From: Lachnospiraceae bacterium | GTDB taxonomy: Bacteria > Bacillota > Clostridia > Lachnospirales > Lachnospiraceae | NCBI GenBank assembly: GCA_017442865.1 | Contig: JAFRXK010000036.1 | Coordinates: 1 to 39,583 of the forward strand | DNA length: 39,583 nucleotides | Reading direction: 5' to 3' | Shown here: positions 1 through 8,663 of the stretch, piece after piece | Numbering within the stretch: the first letter of the stretch is position 1 | How the letters are laid out: the number at the start of each line of letters is the position of its first letter | Notes under the pieces: generated by a model | What the model saw: only the letters and a program-made list of their open reading frames with translations | What the model was told of the DNA's origin: nothing | Database searches by the model: none | Program-made: the position numbers and the translations under genes

Positions 1-2524
1 AGACCGTACAAACAGAAGTTCTTAAGCCCTCGCGTGAGGTTGTAGGCTCCGTCACAACTGTCCATTCGCCTGCCACATGAGCCGACGGTTCACACGGTAC
101 AAACGGCGTAAATATAAGCGTGTCTATATAGCAGCTTCCGGTCTGTGTTACAAGCAGCACATTGTGCTCGCCTGCCGTGAGGAATACTCTAGGGCCTGCA
201 TTGTCGCCGTACACGTCAAACGCACCTGTACTTGCCGCATAAAGCTCTGCAATGTCATTTCCGTTCTCCTTAAGCATGAATACAGAGTTTCCTCCTGCTT
301 TTCTTGAAGCAATAAGATTAATGTCGTAATATCCCTCAACAGCAACATTAAAGCTGTACTCAAACTCATCGCCAGCGTCAATTGCAGCAACAACCGGCGT
401 ATCGAGCGAAGCCTCTGTTTTAATCGCAACCATAGGGTCGTTTAAGTAATCCTCTGCCTCAACTGTGATTACTGATGGCTCAGGCTCAAGCATCGGAATC
501 TCTTCCTGCTCTAAAATACTGTCACAGTAAATGCACTTGTTTACGCGGAGTCCAGATTCTTCTGTGGTCGGTTCTTTGGTTACGGTCCACTCATATGCAT
601 GTCCTCCATACTGTGAATTTAACATTTCATCAGTTACATTGTAGTGGATGAAGGCATTAGGAATGTAATAGCTGCAATTTAAACTGCTCCATTCCGCTTC
701 ATCGCCTTTGTAAAAAACATTTGTAAGATTGGTGCATTCATAAAATGCAGTACTACGTAAATAGGTTACACTGTCCGGTATTGTGACACTTGCAAGGTTG
801 CTACACGACCAAAACGCCTGACTACCTATGCTGGTTACACTGTCTGGTATTGTAATGCTTGTAAGACTGCTACAACGAGCAAATGTCAAATCACTTATGC
901 TGGTCACTCCGTCCGATATTGTGATGTTAGTAAGGCTAGTGCAACTCATAAATGCACTCTCTCCTATGCTTTCTACACTGCCCGGTATTGTGATGTCTAT
1001 TAGACTGCTGCAGTTATAAAACGCTTCATTACCTATGCTGGTTACACTATCCGGTATTGTGACGCTTGTAAGACTGGTGCAGCGATAAAACGTCTTATCA
1101 CCTATGCTGGTTACACTATCCGGTATCGTGATGCTTGTAAGACTGTTGCAACCATAAAATGCATAATCACCTATACCGGTTACACTATCCGGTATCGTAA
1201 CACTTGTAAAACCTCTAAAATGATTAGTAAAATTGAACGCATTATCCCTTATGTCTGTTACTCCATATGGTATAACAACTTCTGTACTGCTTCCTGTATA
1301 GTATGTGATTGTGACCTCATCACCTGAAATAGTATAATTGAATCCGCCTCTTTCAAGTGCGTCTATAAATCCAGATGGAATTTCTTCTTCTTCAATCACA
1401 TCATCACAATAAATACACTTATTGATGCGGGTTCCATTTTCAAAATATGTAGGTTCTTTTGTCACGACCCACTCATAACGGCATATATGTCCTGTGTCCG
1501 ACGAATTTAAATCTACATTAGAGACATTATAGTGTATAGTTGCCCAATTATAATAATCTCTGTCAAGTTCGTCCATGTAATAATCTGTAGTTTCAGTTGT
1601 TTCAACATCTTCATCTTCATCATAATAACTAAAATATAAGGTCACAACAATTGAATTCCAGTCATTTACACTTCCTTTATAATAGATATCTTCAAGTGAA
1701 TCACAGTCCCAAAATGGTTCTCCCTCTATATTTGTTAAACTCTTAGGAATTAATATTGCTGTTAAATTTCTGCATTCACTAAATGCATAATCACCTAAAA
1801 ATTTCACCCCGTCAGGAATTGTTATTGTGGTCAGATTGTTGCATCCACCAAATGCGAAAGCTTCTATTCTCCTTACATTAGTTGGAATTGTTACTTTTCT
1901 GAGGCTAGAGCATCCATTGAATGTATTTGAGTTTATATTTGTTATATTATTAGGAATTGTTATTTCTATTAAATTTGTATTATTCGCAAATGCGCCACTT
2001 TCTATGCTAGTAACACTGTTAGGAATTGTAATATTTCTAAAATTGCACTTACAGAATGCGTATTCACCTATAGTGGTTACACTGTTTGGAATTGTAAATT
2101 CTCTCAAATGATAACAACTGTCAAACGCATGATTACCTATGATCAATACGTTATCCGACATTGTAACTTCTTTTAAATAAGAACAATTATAAAATGCATA
2201 ATCTCCTATTTCTGTAACACTATCGGGAATTGTTATGTATTTTAAATAACTATTATTTTTAAAAACATTATCGCCTATTTTTGTTACGCCATAAGGAATC
2301 TCAAGCACGGAATATACATTTGTTAATCTTGTTATTGTTACATTTTCTCCGTCAACTTCATATTCAAGCCCTAACTTTGTAAGTCTGGTAAATAGTGAAT
2401 CATCTACAGCCTTTGCCTTAAAATTCCCTGTAAAAAAAACAGACAATGCTGCTACAATAAGAATGCTCATTAAATAAATTGTTGCTTTTTTAAAAAAACT
2501 TGCCCCTGCTTTGTTGTAATCCAT
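1..2524 (-). CDS. BspA-like leucine-rich repeat surface/secreted protein (partial, N-terminal 841 codons)
   Basis: The open frame starts at ATG 2524-2522 and runs through the left edge of the window, so the C-terminus is missing. An AGGAGG ribosome binding site lies at about 2531-2537. Residues 1-39 are a signal peptide (Lys-rich start, hydrophobic core, cleavage after AKA). Two blocks of LRR_5/BspA repeats follow, about residues 75-280 (nine units) and 422-590 (eight units), each unit resembling IPDSVTSIGDxAFYxC. Each block ends in a Tyr-Lys-Gly...Trp cap. Between and after them are short CxxC modules (CIYCD), then a beta-rich region at about residues 687-809 starting VEAEDYLNDP that looks like a CBM6/CBM35-type carbohydrate-binding domain, then the start of another CxxC-type module. 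The family is typically extracellular and adhesive. The ligand is unknown and the anchor, if any, lies outside the window. The gene has its own promoter. Confidence 0.85.
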   Translation of the reverse strand, partial: MDYNKAGASFFKKATIYLMSILIVAALSVFFTGNFKAKAVDDSLFTRLTKLGLEYEVDGENVTITRLTNVYSVLEIPYGVTKIGDNVFKNNSYLKYITIPDSVTEIGDYAFYNCSYLKEVTMSDNVLIIGNHAFDSCYHLREFTIPNSVTTIGEYAFCKCNFRNITIPNSVTSIESGAFANNTNLIEITIPNNITNINSNTFNGCSSLRKVTIPTNVRRIEAFAFGGCNNLTTITIPDGVKFLGDYAFSECRNLTAILIPKSLTNIEGEPFWDCDSLEDIYYKGSVNDWNSIVVTLYFSYYDEDEDVETTETTDYYMDELDRDYYNWATIHYNVSNVDLNSSDTGHICRYEWVVTKEPTYFENGTRINKCIYCDDVIEEEEIPSGFIDALERGGFNYTISGDEVTITYYTGSSTEVVIPYGVTDIRDNAFNFTNHFRGFTSVTIPDSVTGIGDYAFYGCNSLTSITIPDSVTSIGDKTFYRCTSLTSVTIPDSVTSIGNEAFYNCSSLIDITIPGSVESIGESAFMSCTSLTNITISDGVTSISDLTFARCSSLTSITIPDSVTSIGSQAFWSCSNLASVTIPDSVTYLRSTAFYECTNLTNVFYKGDEAEWSSLNCSYYIPNAFIHYNVTDEMLNSQYGGHAYEWTVTKEPTTEESGLRVNKCIYCDSILEQEEIPMLEPEPSVITVEAEDYLNDPMVAIKTEASLDTPVVAAIDAGDEFEYSFNVAVEGYYDINLIASRKAGGNSVFMLKENGNDIAELYAASTGAFDVYGDNAGPRVFLTAGEHNVLLVTQTGSCYIDTLIFTPFVPCEPSAHVAGEWTVVTEPTTSREGLRTSVCTV
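750..1260 (-). repeat. Tandem ~66-69 bp LRR-encoding repeats, nearly identical
   Basis: Eight consecutive units of 22-23 codons in the second LRR block. Several are nearly identical at the DNA level; the segment TATGCTGGTTACACT recurs at regular spacing on the plus strand. The first LRR block, about 1690-2340, is more diverged. The homogeneity of the second block suggests recent unit duplication or gene conversion. Confidence 0.75.
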
Positions 2525-2668
2525 GTAATCTCCTCCTATGATATATTACAGAATAATTATTAACATCTGTTTTCCTGCTCACACCTCACCCGATACATTT
2601 TCTCCTTTCTTGATTTATTGTTTTTATATAAAAACGTCAGCAGGAAAAACAATAATTATATATATTTT

Positions 2669-2697
2669 ATTGTATAATTTAATATCATAAATGTCAA
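2669..2697 (-). promoter_or_regulatory. Sigma-A-type promoter of the LRR protein gene
   Basis: Reading leftward, TTGACA (2697-2692) is followed by a 17-bp spacer and TACAAT (2674-2669). The expected 5' UTR is about 135 nt and contains a perfect 16-bp palindrome GTTTTTATATAAAAAC at 2620-2635, just before the ribosome binding site region. Confidence 0.75.
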
Positions 2698-2706
2698 TTA
2701 ATCATG

Positions 2707-2762
2707 CAAAAATGCTACAGACACAGCACTAAGGCAGCCGCCCTTACTGATATCTATAGCAT
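2707..2762 (-). terminator. Rho-independent terminator after proA
   Basis: On the minus strand ATGCTA at 2762-2757 pairs with TAGCAT at 2717-2712. The stem continues as a long imperfect helix with G-U pairs up to a GC-rich tip (AAGG/CCTT), and is followed by TTTTTGC at 2711-2705. It lies just downstream of the proA stop codon and just upstream of the LRR gene promoter. Confidence 0.7.
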
Positions 2763-2779
2763 TTAAATTTAAATCTTAT

Positions 2780-4024
2780 TTATTTCCTCACCTGTCCGTT
2801 ACCATAGATAATAAACTTCGTTGTGGTAAGCGCCAGAAGTCCCATCGGTCCCCTTGCGTGAAGCTTCTGGGTGCTTATACCTATTTCCGCACCAAAGCCA
2901 AACTCAAAGCCATCGGTGAATCTTGTGGAAGCATTTACATAGACTGCCGCTGCGTCGATTTCATTTAAGAACTTCTGGGCGTTATTGTAGTCATTTGTGA
3001 TTATCGCCTCGGAATGACCCGTGTTGTATTTGTTGATGTGAGCGATTGCCTCATCAATGTTGTTCACGGTTTTTGCGGAAATGATATAGTCAAGGTATTC
3101 CCTGCCCCAGTCATCCTCGGTTGCCGCCACAACTGACGGTGCGATGCTTTGAACAGCCTCATCACCTCGAATTTCAACGTCCTTTTCTCCAAGCTTTTCA
3201 ACAAGTCTCGGCATCAGCTCATCAACTATGTCCTTGTGAAGCACGAGGGATTCGCAGGCGTTGCACACACCGATTCTCTGCGTTTTTGCATTAAAAATAA
3301 TTGAAATTGCCATGTCTAAATCAGCGGACTTATCGACAAATATGTGGCAATTGCCTGTTCCAGTCTCAATGACAGGAATTGTGCTGTTGTTGACTACTGC
3401 TCTAATAAGTCCGGCACCGCCTCTAGGAATCAGCACATCAATATATTTGCTGAGCTTCATCAGTTCAACTGTCGTCTCACGGCTTGTATCGGTCACAAGC
3501 TGGATAGCGTCCTCAGGAAGCCCCTCCTTTGCAAGCGCTGCCCTGATGCATTCCGTTATCGCAATATTGGATTCAATTGCATCGCTGCCGCCTTTAAGAA
3601 TAACAGCATTTCCTGTCTTGAAGCACAGAGCAAATGCATCTGCGGTAACATTAGGACGCGCCTCGTAAATAATACCGACCACGCCAAGCGGGACTCTCTT
3701 CTGTCCTATCATAAGTCCGTTCGGACGCTGCTTCATTGAGATAACCTCGCCAACCGGGTCATCAAGTGAAATCACCTGATAAATCCCCTCAGCCATTGCT
3801 TCAATACGCTGTGTTGTGAGCTTCAGCCTGTCCACAAGGCCCTGATGCATTCCGTTTGCAATGCCTTTTTCAACATCTAAAGCATTTGCCTTTAAAATAC
3901 TGTCAGCATTTGCAACGAGTGCGTCGGCGCATGCCTTCAAGCCTCTGTTCTTATCGGAAACTCCAAGCCTTCCCATGGCATACGAAGCTTCCTTTGCTCT
4001 TTGTCCAAGTAAATTTAAATCCAT
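2780..4024 (-). CDS. proA: Gamma-glutamyl phosphate reductase (glutamate-5-semialdehyde dehydrogenase)
   Basis: Second step of proline biosynthesis: NADPH-dependent reduction of L-glutamyl 5-phosphate to glutamate 5-semialdehyde in the cytoplasm. The 414-residue length matches the family (about 415). The aldehyde-dehydrogenase fold is recognisable, with the catalytic cysteine in [10 protein letters not shown] (Cys254) and the conserved segments [14 protein letters not shown] and ETGTGNCH. The start ATG is preceded by GGGAG. The usual partner proB (glutamate 5-kinase) is not in this window; the upstream gene is the folate cyclo-ligase 76 nt away, so co-transcription with it is possible. A terminator follows immediately. 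No abnormal features. Confidence 0.97.
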   Translation of the reverse strand: MDLNLLGQRAKEASYAMGRLGVSDKNRGLKACADALVANADSILKANALDVEKGIANGMHQGLVDRLKLTTQRIEAMAEGIYQVISLDDPVGEVISMKQRPNGLMIGQKRVPLGVVGIIYEARPNVTADAFALCFKTGNAVILKGGSDAIESNIAITECIRAALAKEGLPEDAIQLVTDTSRETTVELMKLSKYIDVLIPRGGAGLIRAVVNNSTIPVIETGTGNCHIFVDKSADLDMAISIIFNAKTQRIGVCNACESLVLHKDIVDELMPRLVEKLGEKDVEIRGDEAVQSIAPSVVAATEDDWGREYLDYIISAKTVNNIDEAIAHINKYNTGHSEAIITNDYNNAQKFLNEIDAAAVYVNASTRFTDGFEFGFGAEIGISTQKLHARGPMGLLALTTTKFIIYGNGQVRK

Positions 4025-4100
4025 ATTTGTCTCCCTTTTTTAGCATTGATATATTTTAAAACTATATAAAGCGCTGTATTACACAACGCCGGCAAACCAT

Positions 4101-4664
4101 TTACAGCTGTGTTATAATTCTTTTCTCAGTAAAAAGCATCTCAGGTTTTATATCGGTATCCTCATGTGGAATTTCATCAAAAACCTGAAATTCGTAGGCC
4201 GCTGCGATTTTTCTTATGTATGGATGTTTTTCCAGATACCTGTCGTAATATCCGCCTCCATAGCCGCATCTGTTAAGCGACGTATCAAAGGCTACCCCCG
4301 GCATAATCATGAGTGCCTCACGAAGCTCAACAAGGCTGACCTTTTTGCAACGCTCATCCGGCTCCCTTAAATTCATATATCCGTATTTGAGGTCGGCAAA
4401 TCTTTGTGTTTTGTAAAAATCCATACTATTGTTCATAAGCCTCGGAAATGCAAGTATCTTCCCATGCTTTTTTGCATCGAATATAATCTGCGTAATATCA
4501 GCTTCACCCGGTAATGGCCAATATGCAAGTATTATGCTGGCTTCCTTGTATAATTTACATTCTGAAATGCACATGCTTATCTTGCTGCCAAGCTCTGCTG
4601 CCTCATCCTCTGACAACAATTTCCTTTTCTCTTTAATGTACTGTCTCAATTCCTTTTTTGTCAT
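4101..4664 (-). CDS. 5-formyltetrahydrofolate cyclo-ligase
   Basis: ATP-dependent conversion of 5-formyltetrahydrofolate (folinic acid) to 5,10-methenyltetrahydrofolate, a folate salvage step in the cytoplasm (YgfA/MTHFS/FAU1 family). The 187 residues match the family. Diagnostic motifs are PGVAFD (residues 122-127) and GYGGGYYDRYL (134-144), which form the phosphate and folate site. A basic N-terminus (TKKELRQYIKEKRK) is typical. The start at 4664 has a G-rich ribosome binding site (AGGGGGG). It lies 84 nt after the DUF896 gene and 76 nt before proA, all in one direction, so the three may share a transcript. Confidence 0.95.
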   Translation of the reverse strand: MTKKELRQYIKEKRKLLSEDEAAELGSKISMCISECKLYKEASIILAYWPLPGEADITQIIFDAKKHGKILAFPRLMNNSMDFYKTQRFADLKYGYMNLREPDERCKKVSLVELREALMIMPGVAFDTSLNRCGYGGGYYDRYLEKHPYIRKIAAAYEFQVFDEIPHEDTDIKPEMLFTEKRIITQL

Positions 4665-4748
4665 AAAAGCCCCCCTCGCCGTTGATAACGGTTTAACAAG
4701 CCGATATAATCACTGTATTTTCAGACATGTTTAAAATGTACAAATATA

Positions 4749-4988
4749 TCAGCTTTCCGGCTTCTCTTTATCCCCGTATTTCTTGCCTAAATCAGTAATT
4801 GAACCATCCTTTTCAACAATTGAAATGTTATTTAATGAGCCTCTCAGGTTCTGCCTTATTGCGGCAATATATGCGCCGCGAAGCTTTGACTGCTCCTCTT
4901 TTTCCTCCGGAGTAAGTCCCTCACCCTTCTGTTTGTGATACAACTCGTTAATTCTATCGATATCCTTTTGTGTTATCAATTTTATCAT
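4749..4988 (-). CDS. DUF896 (UPF0291/YnzC) family protein
   Basis: A 79-residue helical protein with the family signature: DIDRINELYHKQKGEGLTPE followed by EEKEEQSKLRGAYI and an NLRGSLNNI segment. Bacillus subtilis YnzC is the reference member. Its function is not established; in B. subtilis it sits in an SOS-controlled operon, and no such control is visible here. The ribosome binding site (AAGAAAGG) lies unusually close to the ATG at 4988, so the exact start is slightly uncertain. It follows the FAD-dependent dehydrogenase gene by 98 nt and precedes the folate cyclo-ligase gene. Confidence 0.9.
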   Translation of the reverse strand: MIKLITQKDIDRINELYHKQKGEGLTPEEKEEQSKLRGAYIAAIRQNLRGSLNNISIVEKDGSITDLGKKYGDKEKPES

Positions 4989-5086
4989 CGCCTTTCTTAA
5001 AATTTTACATTCAAAATCATATGGATAACTCCAAACTGTATAGTTATAAGCGCGCTTTAATATACGCCTGTGGCTTACTTATTTAT

Positions 5087-6676
5087 CTAAAGCGGCTTAT
5101 ATCTTCTTATAATCTCCTCTGCAAGCTTCAGACCGTCAACTGCCGCACTTGTGATTCCGCCGGCATAGCCTGCACCCTCGCCGCACGGAAACAGTCCCTT
5201 TATGCTGCTCTCAAAGCCATCATCCCTGCATATTCTTACAGGCGAGGATGTCCTGCTCTCAACTCCCGAAAGCACCGCATCATACCTTGAATAGCCTTCG
5301 ATTCTTGTTCCGAAATAATCAATTCCTTCTTTAAGAGCATTGCAGATGTAATCAGGTAAAATGTCGTTGAGGTCTGCAAATTTTGTGCCTCCCTTTATGC
5401 AAGGAAGCACGTCTCCATAGTCCGTGCTGACAGAGCGTCTCTTAAAATCTCCGTAAAGCTGAACCGGTATGCTTCCACCACCGTACCTGTAAGCTGCTCC
5501 TTCAAGCTTTCGCTGGAATTCAACGCCTGCAAGTGCATCAGCCGAGCCGAAGTCCTCAGGTCGTACCGCAACTATTATTGCACTGTTGGCGTTTCGTGAG
5601 TCTCTTGCGTGGTAGCTCATGCCGTTCACCGCAAGCATTCCCTCCTCAGAGGATGCATTGACCACGTAACCGCCCGGGCACATGCAAAACGAATACACTC
5701 CTCGCTCATCTGATGACCTTGCCGTAAGCTTGTAATCGGCAGCCGGAAGCTTATCCATGAACTTTTCACCGTACTGGGCAAAATTAATAAGCTCCTGCGG
5801 ATGCTCAATTCTTACTCCGACAGCAAACGCCTTCTGCTGCATATCGACATCTAATTCGTGGAGTCTCCTGAAGGTATCTCTGGCGCTGTGTCCGATTGCA
5901 AGTATAACATTCTGCGCTGCAATCTCTTCACCATCTGCCGTTTTAACTGCCCTGATTCGGTCTCCATCAAACACAAAATCAGTCACCTGACAGCCAAACT
6001 TAAATTCTCCGCCCATTTCAATTATAGCATTTCGCATATTAACAACAACAGTTTTTAATACATCTGTGCCTATGTGCGGCTTATTTAAATATAAAATCTC
6101 AGACGGAGCGCCAAACTCCGCAAATGTCTCTAAAACCTTGCGGATTCTGCCCTTCGGATCCTTTACCATAGTATTAAGCTTGCCATCCGAAAATGTTCCT
6201 GCGCCGCCTTCACCGAACTGCACATTTGTCTTTACATCAAGCGGTTCGCCATTCCAGAAGGCTTCAACCTTTTTTGTCCTGCTTTCAACTGTTTCCCCAC
6301 GCTCAAGAACCAGAGGCGCATAACCGCTTTGTGCCAGCAGATATGCACAAAACAGCCCCGCAGGTCCCGCTCCGATGATAACAGGCCTTGTTTTAAGCTC
6401 CATCTGCCCGCTTTGCGGCATCAAATAAGCCTCTATCGGAGCCTTCACAATATCCTTTGACGCTGCTCTTTTTAATACACGCTCTTCATTCTTAACCCTG
6501 GCATCCACAACATAAATATACTGAATGTTGTCCTTTTTTCTGGCGTCAATAGAGCGTTTTACAATAAAATATTCTTCAAGCTCGTTATTATTTATCTTTA
6601 ATACTTTAATAATCTTGTTTTTAATATCCTCTTCGGTGCAGCCTATAGCAAGCTTTAACTGATGTATTCTAATCAT
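5087..6676 (-). CDS. FAD-dependent dehydrogenase (COG2509-type NAD(P)/FAD oxidoreductase)
   Basis: A flavoprotein of about 529 residues. An N-terminal domain of about 95 residues contains a basic VKRSIDARKK segment. A Rossmann FAD site GAGPAG lies at about 102-107, followed by LERGETVESR and QFGEGGAGTFSDGKLNT, and the protein closes with CGEGAGYAGGITSAA from about residue 498, typical of this uncharacterised dehydrogenase family. A longer frame to 6754 exists, but ATG 6676 is preferred because AGGGAGG sits 9 nt upstream and homologues start near MIRIHQLKL. The start overlaps the upstream gene's stop (ATGATTAG), implying translational coupling with the other flavoprotein. Substrate unknown. 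Confidence 0.9.
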   Translation of the reverse strand: MIRIHQLKLAIGCTEEDIKNKIIKVLKINNNELEEYFIVKRSIDARKKDNIQYIYVVDARVKNEERVLKRAASKDIVKAPIEAYLMPQSGQMELKTRPVIIGAGPAGLFCAYLLAQSGYAPLVLERGETVESRTKKVEAFWNGEPLDVKTNVQFGEGGAGTFSDGKLNTMVKDPKGRIRKVLETFAEFGAPSEILYLNKPHIGTDVLKTVVVNMRNAIIEMGGEFKFGCQVTDFVFDGDRIRAVKTADGEEIAAQNVILAIGHSARDTFRRLHELDVDMQQKAFAVGVRIEHPQELINFAQYGEKFMDKLPAADYKLTARSSDERGVYSFCMCPGGYVVNASSEEGMLAVNGMSYHARDSRNANSAIIVAVRPEDFGSADALAGVEFQRKLEGAAYRYGGGSIPVQLYGDFKRRSVSTDYGDVLPCIKGGTKFADLNDILPDYICNALKEGIDYFGTRIEGYSRYDAVLSGVESRTSSPVRICRDDGFESSIKGLFPCGEGAGYAGGITSAAVDGLKLAEEIIRRYKPL

Positions 6677-7886
6677 TTGCTGCCGCCCTCCCTGCAATAT
6701 AACCGCTTGTCCATGCCCACTGCAGGTTGTAGCCGCCGCATCTGCCGTCCACATCTAGTATCTCACCCGCAAAGTAAACGCCCCTGCAAAGCGTTGATTC
6801 CATCGTCGAAGCACTTACCTCAGAAATATCCACGCCACCGCTTGTAACCTGCGCCCTGTCAAAGCCGTTGTCTGCCGTAATCTGCGCATCAAACTCTTTT
6901 ATGTAATATGCAATTCCTGAAATATCCCGGCTGTTTAAGGATGAAGCCTTTTTATCGGCAGAAATACCTGCTCTCTTTAACAAAACCTTGTTTATATTCC
7001 AGTTAAACAAACCAATCATAAGCTCCATGGCTGTCTTATCCTGTGAAGCCTTATGCCTCTTATTAAGCATTAATACAACTTCATCTTTTGTACTTTCAGG
7101 CATAAAATCAATAACCGCTTTACATTTTTCGCCTGACTGCAACGCTCTTGCAAGCCTGCCGCTATACTGGAAGACAGGTATGCCGGACAATCCGTAATCG
7201 GTAAACTGCACCTCACCCTGCTCACTGCCCACACACCTATCATTTATATAAAATGACACCCTGCTCTCACATCTTACGCCTGATAAATCCTTAAAAAACT
7301 TATCTGAACACCTTAACTGCACAAGCGCCGGAACCGGCTTTACAATTGTATGTCCAAACTGCCTTGCAAACTCATAGCCGCCACCGTCTGAACCTGTCTT
7401 TGGAGCAGCCATGCCTCCGCATGCAATAATAATTTTATCAAAATAGTCCTTTTTATCATCATATTTCACAATAAAGCCACTGCCCTTTTGTGAAATATTA
7501 TCTATCTTAATATTCTTTTTTATATTAACGTTATTATATCTGCATTCCATAGCCAGAACATCCAGAACAGTATTCGCCTGCTCTGAAAGGGGGTACATAT
7601 ACCCGTTTTTATTTTTTGAGAGCATGCCAATATCCTTAAAGAAACCGACAGCATCATTTTCATCAAATATACTTAAAGCTTCTTCCACAAACGCCCTTGA
7701 CGAAGCGTTATAGCAATCGCTGTTCATCAAAAGATTTGTATAATTGCACCTGCCGTTTCCGGTGGAAAGCAGCTTCTTTCCCGGTTTGTCATTTTTCTCA
7801 AATATTGTTACTAAAGCGCCGAGACGCGAAGCGCATACCGCCGCCATAAGTCCCGATGCTCCCGCACCAATAATTCCAATCTTCAT
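6669..7886 (-). CDS. HI0933-family flavoprotein (aminoacetone oxidase-family / BaiN-like FAD-binding enzyme)
   Basis: A 405-residue flavoprotein with an FAD-binding GAGASG (residues 7-12), the family signature KPGKKLLSTGNGRCN and a C-terminal GEILDVDGRCGGYNLQWAW. This is the YhiN/YtfP/HI0933 family. Database names (aminoacetone oxidase, BaiN) rest on few characterised members, so the substrate is not known. An AAGGGCGG ribosome binding site precedes the ATG. It ends with a 4-nt-scale overlap into the next flavoprotein gene and begins 48 nt after the BofC-like gene. Confidence 0.9.
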   Translation of the reverse strand: MKIGIIGAGASGLMAAVCASRLGALVTIFEKNDKPGKKLLSTGNGRCNYTNLLMNSDCYNASSRAFVEEALSIFDENDAVGFFKDIGMLSKNKNGYMYPLSEQANTVLDVLAMECRYNNVNIKKNIKIDNISQKGSGFIVKYDDKKDYFDKIIIACGGMAAPKTGSDGGGYEFARQFGHTIVKPVPALVQLRCSDKFFKDLSGVRCESRVSFYINDRCVGSEQGEVQFTDYGLSGIPVFQYSGRLARALQSGEKCKAVIDFMPESTKDEVVLMLNKRHKASQDKTAMELMIGLFNWNINKVLLKRAGISADKKASSLNSRDISGIAYYIKEFDAQITADNGFDRAQVTSGGVDISEVSASTMESTLCRGVYFAGEILDVDGRCGGYNLQWAWTSGYIAGRAAAND

Positions 7887-7934
7887 AAATTACCGCCCTT
7901 GTACATCCATTATCAAATCGCGCCAATCACAAAA

Positions 7935-8528
7935 TCAACCCGTTATTGATTCAAGATAATCATATAATTCAGTATTGTTTTTCACATAGAAGCCTTTTTT
8001 AAGCCTTTCTTTTTCATTCATTGGAAGCTTGTTAAGCGTAATGTCGGTATCTAAAAACACATCCTGTTTATCAGAATAATAAACCACCAGAAAGCCCTCC
8101 TGCAGCACTACATAGTATCTGTATTCACTCTGTACTGCCGTTTTACTTTCACGAACTACAAGCCTGTCCTCCGAAAAGCTTACAAGCGTCATTGCACAGT
8201 CATACTCCGAAAGCTTACGTATAAGCTCCTCTCTGGACAAACCAATCCACTCATCCGGGATTGTCTCTACCGCCTCGGTAACCGTATTGCTTACAGAGTC
8301 GTACATCTCTGATATATACGTCATTTTACGGCTGACCAGCACAATGTCTGCCATATTAACCCTGATTGCATCCGCCTGCGTTGCAATCTGCGCAATATTG
8401 CTCTCCATCTCCTTAAGCTCAATGCCGTATTTTTCGGATATGCTTCGATACGAAGCATAATAAACAACTGTAAACACCATAAACAGCGCAAACAATAATA
8501 ATGTGTATATCTTTAAAGCCTTTTTCAT
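7935..8528 (-). CDS. Membrane-anchored protein with a BofC C-terminal-like domain
   Basis: About 197 residues. One N-terminal membrane segment (about residues 8-27, LLLFALFMVFTVVYYA) is followed by an extracytoplasmic helix-rich stretch and a C-terminal domain containing EGFLVVYYSDK, LNKLPMNEKERLKKGF and LYDYLESITG. That last domain resembles the BofC C-terminal domain seen in many clostridial hypothetical proteins. BofC itself regulates sporulation signalling in Bacillus; whether this protein does anything similar is unknown. Two adjacent ATGs exist; the second (8528) is chosen because AGGAG lies 6 nt upstream of it but only 3 nt from the first. It is separated from the flippase gene by 132 nt. 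Confidence 0.65.
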   Translation of the reverse strand: MKKALKIYTLLLFALFMVFTVVYYASYRSISEKYGIELKEMESNIAQIATQADAIRVNMADIVLVSRKMTYISEMYDSVSNTVTEAVETIPDEWIGLSREELIRKLSEYDCAMTLVSFSEDRLVVRESKTAVQSEYRYYVVLQEGFLVVYYSDKQDVFLDTDITLNKLPMNEKERLKKGFYVKNNTELYDYLESITG

Positions 8529-8549
8529 CATTTTCTCCTTTTTAACGCT

Positions 8550-8579
8550 GCATAAGACTCTTTGCCAAAAGCCTTATGC
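8550..8579 (-). other. Hairpin in the leader of the BofC-like gene
   Basis: GCATAAG (8550-8556) pairs with CTTATGC (8573-8579), placed just upstream of the ribosome binding site at 8535-8539. On the minus strand it is not followed by a T-run, so it is not a canonical terminator for the flippase. Function unknown. Confidence 0.35.
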
Positions 8580-8663
8580 TTTTGTTTTAATAATGAAATC
8601 TGCACATTTTATGAAATGTACCTTTGATATACACATATTATCTGCCGATATTTTTTTTTTTAA

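Noticed and set aside
828..2111. Plus-strand repetitive frames (LVTLSGIVML-like)
   Set aside because: They are reverse readings of the LRR repeats of the partial BspA-like gene on the minus strand.
5087..6754. Longer start for the FAD-dependent dehydrogenase
   Set aside because: The extra 26 residues lie inside the upstream flavoprotein gene and lack a ribosome binding site; ATG 6676 has AGGGAGG and the expected N-terminus.
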